In this document: in pieces, positions 9,876-15,532 of the stretch
How the letters are laid out: the number at the start of each line of letters is the position of its first letter
How positions within the stretch are numbered: position 1 is the first letter of the stretch
NCBI GenBank assembly: GCA_021811205.1
Contig: JAJZPK010000029.1
Coordinates: forward strand, 1-16,891
Source of the DNA: Pseudomonadota bacterium
Lineage (GTDB): Bacteria > Pseudomonadota > Gammaproteobacteria > Burkholderiales > JABEVD01
Length of the DNA stretch: 16,891 nt
Direction of reading: 5' to 3'
Notes under the pieces: generated by a model
Database searches by the model: none
What the model was told of the DNA's origin: nothing
Seen by the model: only the letters and a program-made list of their open reading frames with translations
Made by a program: the position numbers and the translations under genes

Positions 9876-9881
9876 TATAAT
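9876..9881 (+). promoter_or_regulatory. Perfect -10 hexamer upstream of yicC
   Basis: TATAAT stands about 27 nt before the chosen yicC start, in the AT-rich part of the 118-nt divergent intergenic region. No good -35 hexamer sits at 16-18 nt; the nearest (TTGCAT at 9858-9863) is only 12 nt away. The call therefore rests on the -10 box and its position. Confidence 0.4.
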
Positions 9882-9907
9882 TCGAATTTATTTCAAGAAT
9901 GCAGTCC

Positions 9908-10765
9908 ATGATTTCCAGCATGACCGGCTTTGCCTCCGCCTTTGGCGAGACGGGCCTCTCGATCGAAATCCGCTCGGTCAACCACAGGTATCTCGACGTT
10001 CAGTTCAGGCTGCCGGACGAATTGAAATTCGCAGAACCCATGATCCGGGAAAAATTCACAAGGGAATTGAGCCGCGGCAAGGTCGAATGCAGGGTGAGCT
10101 TCTCCGGCGTGCAGTCGGGGGAGGCCGAATCGAGGCTGGATGCTGCCGTGCTCGACGACATTGCGAAACTCAATGCTGCAGTCAGGAAGAAAATTCCCGA
10201 TGCGGCCAGCATCACCGTCTCCGAGATACTCGCTTGGCCCGGCATTTTCGGCTCGGCGAGCCATTCCCAGGAAAAAATCCAGGAAGAAATATCGGCTCTT
10301 GCCGACATCGCCATGGCCGATTTTTCAGCGACGAGAAGACGCGAAGGCGAAAAGCTCAAAGCCATCCTCATCGAGCGCATGAAGGAAATCAGGAAGAAGG
10401 TCGATGAAGTGCGCCCGAAGATGCCCGGCCTGCTTCAGGCTTTCGAAGAGAAGCTCACATCCCGCCTGAAGGAGGCGCTGTCCAGCGTCGACGACGAGCG
10501 CATCCGCCACGAGATCACGCTTTTCGCAAGCAGGATAGACGTCGACGAGGAGCTCTCCAGACTTGTTGCGCATCTCGACGAGATGGACAGGATCCTGGCC
10601 AAGGGCGGCGTGGTCGGCAAGCGCCTGGATTTTCTGATGCAGGAGCTCAACAGGGAAGCCAACACCCTGGGCTCGAAATCAGTCGACATCGAGGTGTCGA
10701 GAATTTCTATGGAAATCAAGGTGCTGATCGAGCAGATGCGCGAGCAGATCCAGAACATAGAATAG
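9908..10765 (+). CDS. yicC: YicC family endoribonuclease
   Basis: A 285-aa YicC protein. It has the N-terminal YicC domain beginning MISSMTGFASAFGE and the C-terminal DUF1718 domain with RIDVDEELSRLVAHLDEM, GKRLDFLMQELNREANTLGSKS and the terminal MREQIQNIE, all strongly conserved. E. coli YicC is linked to RNA decay (small RNA RyhB), and family members act as endoribonucleases. An ATG at 9899 is in frame, but the ATG at 9908 gives the usual family N-terminus and sits 9 nt after a weak AAGA. The gene is complete and followed by an intrinsic terminator. Its last six codons and stop belong to a 23-bp sequence that recurs downstream, so this gene end may be an integration site. Confidence 0.95.
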   Translation: MISSMTGFASAFGETGLSIEIRSVNHRYLDVQFRLPDELKFAEPMIREKFTRELSRGKVECRVSFSGVQSGEAESRLDAAVLDDIAKLNAAVRKKIPDAASITVSEILAWPGIFGSASHSQEKIQEEISALADIAMADFSATRRREGEKLKAILIERMKEIRKKVDEVRPKMPGLLQAFEEKLTSRLKEALSSVDDERIRHEITLFASRIDVDEELSRLVAHLDEMDRILAKGGVVGKRLDFLMQELNREANTLGSKSVDIEVSRISMEIKVLIEQMREQIQNIE

Positions 10766-10767
10766 CG
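10745..10767 (+). repeat. Imperfect direct repeat, copy 1 (3' end of yicC; possible attL)
   Basis: This 23-bp stretch is CAGATCCAGAACAT, then AG, then AATAGCG. It covers the codons for QIQNIE and the stop of yicC. The same sequence, with only the two middle bases changed (CT), recurs at 11651-11673. No similarity extends to either side of the two copies. Confidence 0.75.
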
Positions 10768-10801
10768 GATCACGCCGTGGCGTGAGAAATCACAAATCGA
10801 T

Positions 10802-10827
10802 AAGCCGCTATTATTAGCGGCTTTTTT
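10802..10827 (+). terminator. Intrinsic terminator of yicC
   Basis: A perfect 9-bp stem AAGCCGCTA / TAGCGGCTT with a TTAT loop is followed directly by a run of T residues ending at 10827. It lies 37 nt after the yicC stop. A smaller inverted repeat CACGCC-GT-GGCGTG (10771-10784) precedes it. Confidence 0.88.
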
Positions 10828-10862
10828 ATTCCGGAATGCTACGCAAGCGCAAATTAAGTGAA

Positions 10863-10915
10863 TGTTGTCGAATTTTTCTTGTTTTGTTGTCGATTGTGAC
10901 CTGAATTGTTGTCGA
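10863..10915 (+). repeat. Three direct repeats TGTTGTCGA at exact 22-bp spacing
   Basis: TGTTGTCGA occurs at 10863-10871, 10885-10893 and 10907-10915. Both starts are 22 bp apart, about two DNA turns, so the copies face the same side of the helix. The DNA between the 9-mers is not conserved, except that copies 2 and 3 share one more T. They lie between the yicC terminator and the hicA promoter candidate, and about 100-150 bp from the yicC-end repeat. They could be operator sites for a regulator or arm-type sites for a recombinase; the sequence alone does not decide. Confidence 0.7.
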
Positions 10916-10952
10916 TGGAATTTCCGGGGTTTTGCAAATTGGAGCCCGAGGT

Positions 10953-10980
10953 TTGATGATGGCGAATGATACTGTATGAT
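10953..10980 (+). promoter_or_regulatory. Candidate hicAB promoter
   Basis: A -35 box TTGATG (10953-10958; 4 of 6 to consensus) is followed after 16 nt by a -10 box TATGAT (10975-10980; 5 of 6). The expected start of transcription is near 10987, which is the hicA ATG itself. No Shine-Dalgarno sequence precedes that ATG, so a leaderless message is possible. Confidence 0.45.
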
Positions 10981-10986
10981 GGTACT

Positions 10987-11250
10987 ATGATGACGCTGAG
11001 CAGCAAGCACCGGAAAACCCTGAAAGCGGTATTCGCTGACCCGACGCTATCGAGCATACCCTGGCGCGACATTGAGGCCATGATCGAGGCGGCAGGCGCG
11101 AAGAAATCCGAAGGCGCGGGGTCCAGGGTACGCTTCCTGCTGAACGGCGTGCCGGGCATTTTCCATCGTCCTCATCCGCAAAAGGAAACGGACAAGGGAG
11201 CCGTCGAATCGGTGCGCAAATTCTTGAGAGATGCGGGGATCGAGCCATGA
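10987..11250 (+). CDS. hicA: HicA family toxin of a type II toxin-antitoxin system
   Basis: HicA toxins are small double-stranded-RNA-binding-fold mRNA interferases neutralised by HicB. This 87-aa protein has the chromosomal HicA pattern: SKHRKTLKAVF, IPWRDIEAMIEAAGAK, GAGSRVRFLLNG, FHRPHP, and TDKGAVESVRKFLRDAG. The better-studied HicA proteins carry the catalytic histidine right after the G-S turn. Here that position reads GSRVRF, and the only nearby histidines are in FHRPHP (60 and 63), as I recall for this subfamily. The start could be 10987 or 10990 (ATGATG); the open frame extends to 10966. No ribosome-binding site is visible. The stop overlaps hicB by 4 nt (ATGA), the standard toxin-first order. 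Confidence 0.88.
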   Translation: MMTLSSKHRKTLKAVFADPTLSSIPWRDIEAMIEAAGAKKSEGAGSRVRFLLNGVPGIFHRPHPQKETDKGAVESVRKFLRDAGIEP

Positions 11251-11579
11251 TGGAGTACAAGGGATATTCGGGAATCGTCAAATACGATGACGAGGCGGAA
11301 ATTTTTCACGGCGATGTGCTGCTGACGAAAGGCGCTGTCACCTTCCAGGGAAGGACAGTCGAGGAATTGAAGCATGCCTTCCGGGAATCGGTCGAGGAAT
11401 ATCTGGCATTTTGCGAGGAATCAGGGATCGAGCCCGAGAAGCCCTTCTCCGGGAAGCTGGTTCTGAGAATGAAGCCTGAATTGCACAGAACGCTTGCCAT
11501 TGCCGCGAGGAAGGAAAACAAAAGCCTGAATGCGCTGATTACCGACAGGCTTTCCGAGGAGTTCGACTTGGCGACATGA
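11247..11579 (+). CDS. hicB: HicB family antitoxin
   Basis: HicB binds HicA through a partly folded RNase H-like domain and represses the operon through a DNA-binding tail. The 110-aa protein starts MMEYKGYSGIVKYDDEAEIFHGDV, the usual HicB strand pattern, with G-x-T-V-E-E-L (35-41) and a helix SVEEYLAFCEESG (48-60). Residues 69-104 (GKLVLRMKPELHRTLAIAA to SLNALI) form a ribbon-helix-helix type DNA-binding segment. GGGGA at 11235-11239 lies 7 nt before the ATG. The gene is intact, so the pair is probably functional. The tail may bind the hicA promoter region, possibly the 22-bp-spaced repeats, which I infer only from position. Confidence 0.9.
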   Translation: MMEYKGYSGIVKYDDEAEIFHGDVLLTKGAVTFQGRTVEELKHAFRESVEEYLAFCEESGIEPEKPFSGKLVLRMKPELHRTLAIAARKENKSLNALITDRLSEEFDLAT

Positions 11580-11590
11580 GTTCCACCGTC

Positions 11591-11609
11591 CCCCATGCGG
11601 ATCATGGGG
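11591..11609 (+). other. Hairpin downstream of hicB
   Basis: CCCCATG / CATGGGG form a perfect 7-bp stem around a 5-nt loop, 11 nt after the hicB stop. No T-run follows, so it is not a standard intrinsic terminator. It may stabilise the 3' end of the message. Confidence 0.4.
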
Positions 11610-11650
11610 AAAGCGGCGGATAGCAGACCGCGCATGGCTAAGTAAATACA

Positions 11651-11673
11651 CAGATCCAGAACATCTAATAGCG
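11651..11673 (+). repeat. Imperfect direct repeat, copy 2 (displaced yicC end; possible attR)
   Basis: This is the second copy of the yicC 3' sequence, 906 bp from the first, with 21 of 23 bases identical. Read in the yicC frame it would give Q-I-Q-N-I followed by TAA, so it could also close the gene. It is not part of any gene here. Confidence 0.72.
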
Positions 11674-11705
11674 TCTGACGGTCTGAAAAGCCGAAGGATT
11701 GCTAT

Positions 11706-11732
11706 TGAATAAAGGCCAGTTTCGGCCGATAC
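11706..11732 (+). promoter_or_regulatory. Sigma-28 (FliA)-like promoter before yjfB
   Basis: TGAA (11706-11709), a 15-nt spacer and GCCGATAC (11725-11732) match the flagellar sigma-28 consensus TAAA-N15-GCCGATAA in 3 of 4 and 7 of 8 positions with the exact spacing. The start codon of the motility-type gene is 27 nt further on. Confidence 0.6.
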
Positions 11733-11759
11733 TGTGGTGGCTCATACTTGGAGAGTTTC

Positions 11760-11951
11760 ATGGACATCAGCATGAATACCAGCACATCGATTGCTCAAAC
11801 GGCAGGCACAGGCGTGAGCATGGCCGTATTGAAGAAGTCGATTGATATCCAGGCTCAAGCTGCCATGGCCTTGATCAATGCCTTACCGCAGCCGCAACCA
11901 GTCATCAATTTGCCGCCCAATCTGGGGCGTAACATCAATACTACGGCCTGA
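11760..11951 (+). CDS. YjfB family putative motility protein
   Basis: A 63-aa protein that fits the YjfB-type putative motility family. It has an MDIS start, a helix SMAVLKKSIDIQAQAAMALINALPQP (20-45), and a C-terminal NLGRNINTTA (54-63) close to the family's NLG-x-x-(I/V)-(D/N)-T-x-A ending. Homologues are short proteins often found with flagellar genes; their biochemical role is not known. GGAG at 11750-11753 is 6 nt before the ATG. A TTG at 11748 would add four residues but lacks support. No other flagellar gene is in the window, yet a sigma-28-like promoter lies directly upstream, supporting expression with the late flagellar regulon. A short stem AACCC / GGGTT at 11971-11984 with a weak T-run could end the message. 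Confidence 0.78.
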   Translation: MDISMNTSTSIAQTAGTGVSMAVLKKSIDIQAQAAMALINALPQPQPVINLPPNLGRNINTTA

Positions 11952-12203
11952 TTGACTGTAGTTCCGTCATAACCCGACAGGGTTTGTGCATCATGAGCAG
12001 CAGCTGGGCATCTGACCACGGTTTCTCAGGGCACAAAACAGTTAGTGGGGCAAGCGCAGGTGAACGGCTTAAGTTGTGCGAATCTGCTGACATTGGCAAT
12101 GTGATCATGACGCGAGTTTGTCTGACTCAATCCAATCGGTCTCTACCAGATTCGGGGGGGCATGTGCCGATCGAACGCCATTCGTGTTCGATAATTGAGT
12201 ACA
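11952..12203. other. Intergenic stretch between two converging genes
   Basis: No convincing gene is seen here. A forward frame (11984-12337) and a reverse frame of about 54 codons are open but have no recognisable content. Two inverted repeats occur: AACCC-GACA-GGGTT at 11971-11984, and a perfect ATCGAAC / GTTCGAT pair (12170-12176 and 12186-12192, 9-nt loop) just beyond the stop of the reverse gene. Neither has a strong T-run. Confidence 0.4.
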
Positions 12204-13283
12204 TCACTGCGCAGAAGGGACAAGGTTATTCGATGGGCTCAGGGCTTGATCTCCAGGGCCGAGGAAGAACCCTTGCGGCAGAGAATCAGCGTTCAGCACT
12301 TCCTCCAGGAATTTTTCGAGGTCCGCCCTTATGTTGACGAGCGTCCTGTCATCCGAGAAACGCATTTCACCGTTCGCTATCGCATCGGCCACCACCATCG
12401 CAGGCAGGTCCACCTTGTATTGCCCATAATACTTTTCCATCCCTTCGGAGATGATGCGACCTACCCTGATTCGTTCGAACATGCCGTCGGCGCGGCTGAT
12501 TCTTTCGACCGCCTCGCGGTATGCCTTGATCACTGCAATGTATTGTTGCCTTTTTTTCTTCAACGAAGCGCGGCGGATCGCGAAACCTCCGTGAGGAAGC
12601 TCATCAGGTTGCCATTCGGTGTAGCCGCTGAAAAGCTCCTGCATATCTATGCTGCGCTCGACGCTCTTTCCGCCGAATGGCATCGATGATTCGAGCTTGA
12701 GGCCGGAGGATGCTGGCTCTACCAGCATGATCCCGGCTGCAGGCATTTCGCCCTTGCAGGCTGACTCGGAATTCATCGGCATGCCGTCTTCGATCAGCCT
12801 CACTCCCTGCATCACCGGAAGATGGCAAATGGAAAAGTCATCAGCCGAAACGCCCCCGCGCTTCAGCGCTGCCGTAAAGAACATGTCTGGCGCGCCGCCG
12901 CTACCGTTTGAGACCGGACCGCTCACGATCAATCCCTTTCCCTTGAGATCCTTGAAGCTTTTGATGCCGGGAAGCGTCATCTCGAAAAAGCCGCGCCAGA
13001 AATAGACGCCTTCAAGCGAAAGATCGGGAACCTTGTTCCTGGCCTTTTGCGCGATCGCGTAGGTCATCGCAAGAAGTCCATCCGAACCTTGATCGAACGC
13101 AACGTCCATGCCCTTATTGTCCTTCACCGGGATCAGCTTCACGGGAAGATCGGGATGATCGTGCATCGCAAGCAGCAGCGGAAACACGTTGGGATTGGGA
13201 GTGGCTGCGACTTCAAGCGCAGGCTCCGCACTCCATGCGTTGAGCGAGCCGGCAAGGATGATGATGAAGAATATGCGTGCCAT
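12204..13283 (-). CDS. Orphan ABC-type periplasmic substrate-binding protein
   Basis: A 359-aa protein with a signal peptide (MARIFFIIILAGSLNAWSA, likely cut after Ala19). Its fold pattern fits the nitrate/sulfonate/taurine or phosphonate type of substrate-binding protein. There is an early strand with VAATPNPNVFPLLLAM, a domain with GVYFWRGFFEMTLPGIKSFKDLKGKGLIVSGP (about 92-123) and a GGAPDMFFTAALKRGGVSADDF helix (about 129-150). The last 20 residues look disordered. The ligand cannot be told from sequence. No permease or ATPase gene lies next to it, so it may serve a transporter elsewhere or act as a sensor partner. The ribosome-binding site is weak. A promoter candidate with a perfect TATAAT is about 55 nt upstream. 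Confidence 0.75.
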   Translation of the reverse strand: MARIFFIIILAGSLNAWSAEPALEVAATPNPNVFPLLLAMHDHPDLPVKLIPVKDNKGMDVAFDQGSDGLLAMTYAIAQKARNKVPDLSLEGVYFWRGFFEMTLPGIKSFKDLKGKGLIVSGPVSNGSGGAPDMFFTAALKRGGVSADDFSICHLPVMQGVRLIEDGMPMNSESACKGEMPAAGIMLVEPASSGLKLESSMPFGGKSVERSIDMQELFSGYTEWQPDELPHGGFAIRRASLKKKRQQYIAVIKAYREAVERISRADGMFERIRVGRIISEGMEKYYGQYKVDLPAMVVADAIANGEMRFSDDRTLVNIRADLEKFLEEVLNADSLPQGFFLGPGDQALSPSNNLVPSAQ

Positions 13284-13337
13284 TTTTCAGGGCATGAAGG
13301 AATGGAGTAGCAGGAAGGAAAATTGCATAGACAGAGG

Positions 13338-13365
13338 ATTATAGCTGATTGTGTTGCACGGTCAT
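13338..13365 (-). promoter_or_regulatory. Promoter candidate for the substrate-binding protein gene
   Basis: On the minus strand a perfect TATAAT (13338-13343) is preceded, after 16 nt, by ATGACC (13360-13365; 4 of 6 to the -35 consensus). Transcription would start near 13331, leaving a leader of about 48 nt. Confidence 0.42.
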
Positions 13366-13395
13366 TGCATTTGGCTCTGCCGCAGTTTGCTCAAA

Positions 13396-13521
13396 TCATG
13401 AACTAGTGATCCGCGCCAGTTCCAGTCGTTCGGCCAAATCCTCTCTGTTGTCCCAATCTCGGAAAAATGGCCCCTATAGCAGGTACCTTGAGATCTCAGT
13501 ATTATTGAGTATTGGGGTCAT
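13396..13521 (-). pseudogene. Small frame with an in-frame amber stop; gene remnant?
   Basis: From ATG 13519-13521 the minus strand reads MTPILNNTEISRYLL, then TAG (13474-13476), then GPFFRDWDNREDLAERLELARITSS and TGA. The second part is charged and helical, and looks like real protein rather than chance translation. I do not recognise a family. It may be a decayed gene end, or the amber codon may be a true stop and the rest chance. It lies upstream of, and in the same direction as, the substrate-binding protein gene. Confidence 0.25.
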
Positions 13522-13549
13522 GGTCTCAACACCATTAGGGCTGGACTAG

Positions 13550-13714
13550 ATGTCGCTGAAATCATTATTTAAAGGCATCGTAGGCGAATTCATGGGGGGC
13601 CTGGCAGGCAGGCTATTCCTGGACAAGGAAAGCTTCGATGCCATCGTAGTTGAAGCGTCGGGCAATGTCGATCTTTTTTGCAGTACCGAGGAAAACAACG
13701 AACATGCGGGCTGA
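13550..13714 (+). CDS. Small hypothetical protein overlapping the HPP gene
   Basis: A 54-aa frame beginning MSLKSLFKGIVGEFMGGLAG and ending STEENNEHAG. The start faintly recalls the N-terminus of NERD-type nuclease-related proteins, but too little remains to call it one; it could be a truncated gene. The only ribosome-binding site is a weak GGA 4 nt before the ATG. Its stop lies 11 nt inside the next gene. If translated, it would couple to the HPP gene, whose GAGGAA ribosome-binding site is inside this frame. It was not in the supplied list of longer frames and rests on my own translation. Confidence 0.35.
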   Translation: MSLKSLFKGIVGEFMGGLAGRLFLDKESFDAIVVEASGNVDLFCSTEENNEHAG

Positions 13715-14687
13715 CCATCGTATTCCTTCGGGCATCAATTCTCTGCTGGGATGGTTGATTCTCGGCGAAATAGTAACCGTTGCCTACATCGCCTCCATTG
13801 CGAAGGTCGCTGACATTACGGGTGTCGCTTATGTGCTTTTCCCTGAACTTGCAGCGCTTGCCTACGATGTATTCACGCGCCCGAAAGGAACGTGGGCTCG
13901 TGCTCCGGTGATGCTGGTTGTAACACCTGCGATTGCCGCTGTGTCGGGAATCATAATCGAGCGGAGCCTCGATTACGGCTTTTTGTCAGTGCTTTTGTCT
14001 GTCGCTGTTTCGCTCATCATTATCAAGGGGCTTCGTTCACCTATAGCGCCCGCTATATCGGCAGGTTTGTTGCCGATTGTATTGAAAGAGGGCAGCTGGT
14101 GGTATCCGGTAGCGATTCTGTTCGGAACCGCATTGTTGGTTGTCAGTCTGTTCCTGTACCGGAAACTGGTATTCAAGAAGAGTCACGATGAGCCGTCCTG
14201 GATTGGCTTTGCCGAAACTGATGCCATTGAGCAGCCTCCAAGGCAATATGCCTGGTTACCGTTCTTTCTGGCATTTCTTCTGATTGCCATTCAGCTGGTC
14301 AAATTGACGGGCTTGCGTTTCATCCTCTTTCCGCCACTGGCAGTGATCGGGTACGAGATGTTTGCGCATTCAGACTCATGCCCTTGGGCCTATAAGCCAA
14401 TCGTCTTGCCAGTTGTATGCACACTTGCTGCTTTGGGCGGTACCTTCGCAATCCTGTTCCTGGGTACTGGCCCGTTTTCTGCCATGGTCGCGGTTGCCGT
14501 TGCCCTGGCAGCATGTAGAGTGTTCAGTTTATACATTCCCCCTGCAGCAGCCGTAAGCTTGCTGCCCTTTGTTGTAAGTCATCCAAGTTTCATGCTTCCG
14601 CTTGCTGTTGGCGCAGGTACGGCCGTGCTTGGGCTAAGCTTCTACAGCTATCACTTTCTTTTCCTTCGCACCAAAAAATTTTTTTAA
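13704..14687 (+). CDS. HPP family integral membrane protein with two homologous halves
   Basis: A 327-aa membrane protein. The C-terminal half has the HPP family pattern: FILFPPLAVIGYEMFAH (206-222), SCPWAYKPIVLP (225-236) and LYIPPAAAVSLLPFVV (276-291). The N-terminal half repeats it in degenerate form: YVLFPELAALAYDVFTRP (43-60), TWARAPVMLVV (63-73) and SPIAPAISAGLLPIV (112-126). Each half has about four to five hydrophobic helices, joined by a hydrophilic linker (about 155-182). HPP proteins of cyanobacteria and plant plastids carry nitrite; transport here is only inferred. A TTG at 13650 opens the frame, but the ATG at 13704 has GAGGAA 10 nt upstream, so I chose it. The end (RTKKFF) is A/T-rich, and the gene is lower in G+C than the housekeeping run. 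Confidence 0.8.
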   Translation: MRADHRIPSGINSLLGWLILGEIVTVAYIASIAKVADITGVAYVLFPELAALAYDVFTRPKGTWARAPVMLVVTPAIAAVSGIIIERSLDYGFLSVLLSVAVSLIIIKGLRSPIAPAISAGLLPIVLKEGSWWYPVAILFGTALLVVSLFLYRKLVFKKSHDEPSWIGFAETDAIEQPPRQYAWLPFFLAFLLIAIQLVKLTGLRFILFPPLAVIGYEMFAHSDSCPWAYKPIVLPVVCTLAALGGTFAILFLGTGPFSAMVAVAVALAACRVFSLYIPPAAAVSLLPFVVSHPSFMLPLAVGAGTAVLGLSFYSYHFLFLRTKKFF

Positions 14688-14712
14688 TCACCTCTGTAAG
14701 AATTTTCAATCC

Positions 14713-14865
14713 TCAACGACTAGGCAAGTTGCCGGTCTTCCATTCGACTACCTTGGGGCTATCAAATGGCTTGGTCAGGTAGACAGGCAATTTCACAAAT
14801 GCTTGGCGTGTGAACCAATGAAGACATCTGTTTGCTGACTGCGACTGACATTCGATTCCGTGCAT
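14713..14865 (-). CDS. Small hypothetical protein, 50 aa
   Basis: On the minus strand ATG at 14863-14865 opens a 50-aa frame: MHGIECQSQSANRCLHWFTR, then QAFVKLPVYLTKPFDSPKVV, then EWKTGNLPSR and a stop. The composition (aromatic and basic, with few low-complexity stretches) looks protein-like. I do not recognise a family, and I see no strong ribosome-binding site. It converges on the HPP gene with a 25-nt gap. It could be the end of a decayed gene or part of a dispersed repeat. Confidence 0.3.
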   Translation of the reverse strand: MHGIECQSQSANRCLHWFTRQAFVKLPVYLTKPFDSPKVVEWKTGNLPSR

Positions 14866-15061
14866 CGAAGTAAGGTTGGACGACCGCAATTGGCACGGAG
14901 CGCCAGTTCATGATCATGGAAAGCAGCCATTCACAGCGATGAGGTGCTGAGCGACGGGTAACCGGCGATTTTCTGCCCGTCTTAGCAATTCAACCCACAG
15001 TCGGCAAAGGCCGAGCACCTGCTGTTGGCATGGACGAAATTGCCATCTCAAGAATGCAGTT
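14866..15061. other. Non-coding stretch with an inverted repeat
   Basis: No gene is seen. A pair GACGGG / CCCGTC (14953-14958 and 14976-14981, 17-nt loop) and a palindrome CATGATCATG near 14908 are present. Nothing identifies the stretch as a known RNA. Confidence 0.3.
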
Positions 15062-15532
15062 TCAAGTTGGGATGCGCCTGAAATTGCTGCTTGCTACGGC
15101 CAGTATCAAGCTTGCCTTTTCAACGGTCCAGCCAGACAACTCAGCAGTAACGGATTCGGATGCCAAATTTGAAAAGAATTCGGCGATTTCTTCGGGTAGG
15201 GCGGGAATTTCTAAAGGCTGCTCGTCATTTACAAAGTGCATTCGGACGCCTTCTATCTCAAAGCTGTTCCGATCAATTTCGGGTAATTCCGTAAATTGCA
15301 TTGCATGGATATTGGCGAAGTTGATCGCGCATTGCCTCCCTCCGTGCGTAATGAAGAAGAAATATCCATGTTTTTTCTGGGCCGATTTCGCCATTTCCAA
15401 AGAAAATTCTTCTGAAAGCTGGAAACTTTGATCGAAATGCGGAGATATCATCCTCAAGAAATTTCGCGTGGAGCAACCTGATTTTTCTTGGGAAGGCTTA
15501 ATTTTGCTGAATAACCGGGTAATCCACTGCAT
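15062..15532 (-). CDS. Hypothetical protein, 156 aa
   Basis: I do not recognise this protein. It has a basic N-terminus (MQWITRLFSKIKPSQEK), a middle segment KKHGYFFFITHGGRQCAINFANIHAMQFTELPEI (about 53-86), and an acidic part (EIEGVRMHFVNDEQPLEIPALPEEIAEFFSNLA). There is no signal peptide or membrane helix, so it is probably cytosolic and single-domain. Its ribosome-binding site is good: GGGAG 6 nt before the ATG at 15532. G+C content and codon use are lower than in the housekeeping genes, which suggests horizontal acquisition. A second reverse-strand frame (15454-15624, 56 aa) overlaps its start in another frame, so an upstream partner or a frameshift is possible. Confidence 0.55.
   Translation of the reverse strand: MQWITRLFSKIKPSQEKSGCSTRNFLRMISPHFDQSFQLSEEFSLEMAKSAQKKHGYFFFITHGGRQCAINFANIHAMQFTELPEIDRNSFEIEGVRMHFVNDEQPLEIPALPEEIAEFFSNLASESVTAELSGWTVEKASLILAVASSNFRRIPT

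Noticed and set aside
9790..9981. N-terminal extension of the Cache protein to 9981
   Set aside because: It would overlap the yicC start on the other strand and lacks the good GAGGA site found before 9789.
10863..10915. CRISPR array
   Set aside because: The conserved unit is only 9 bp, the intervals are 13 bp and there are three copies; no cas gene is present.
11591..11609. Intrinsic terminator after hicB
   Set aside because: The stem is good but no T-run follows, so it is listed only as a hairpin.
11984..12337. 117-codon forward frame
   Set aside because: Starts at TTG without a ribosome-binding site and runs into the antisense of the substrate-binding protein gene.
12195..12689. 164-codon forward frame
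   Set aside because: Antisense to the substrate-binding protein gene, which has a signal peptide and family pattern.
13349..13549. 66-codon forward frame before the HPP region
   Set aside because: TTG start, no ribosome-binding site, low-information serine-rich translation, and opposite to a more protein-like reverse frame.
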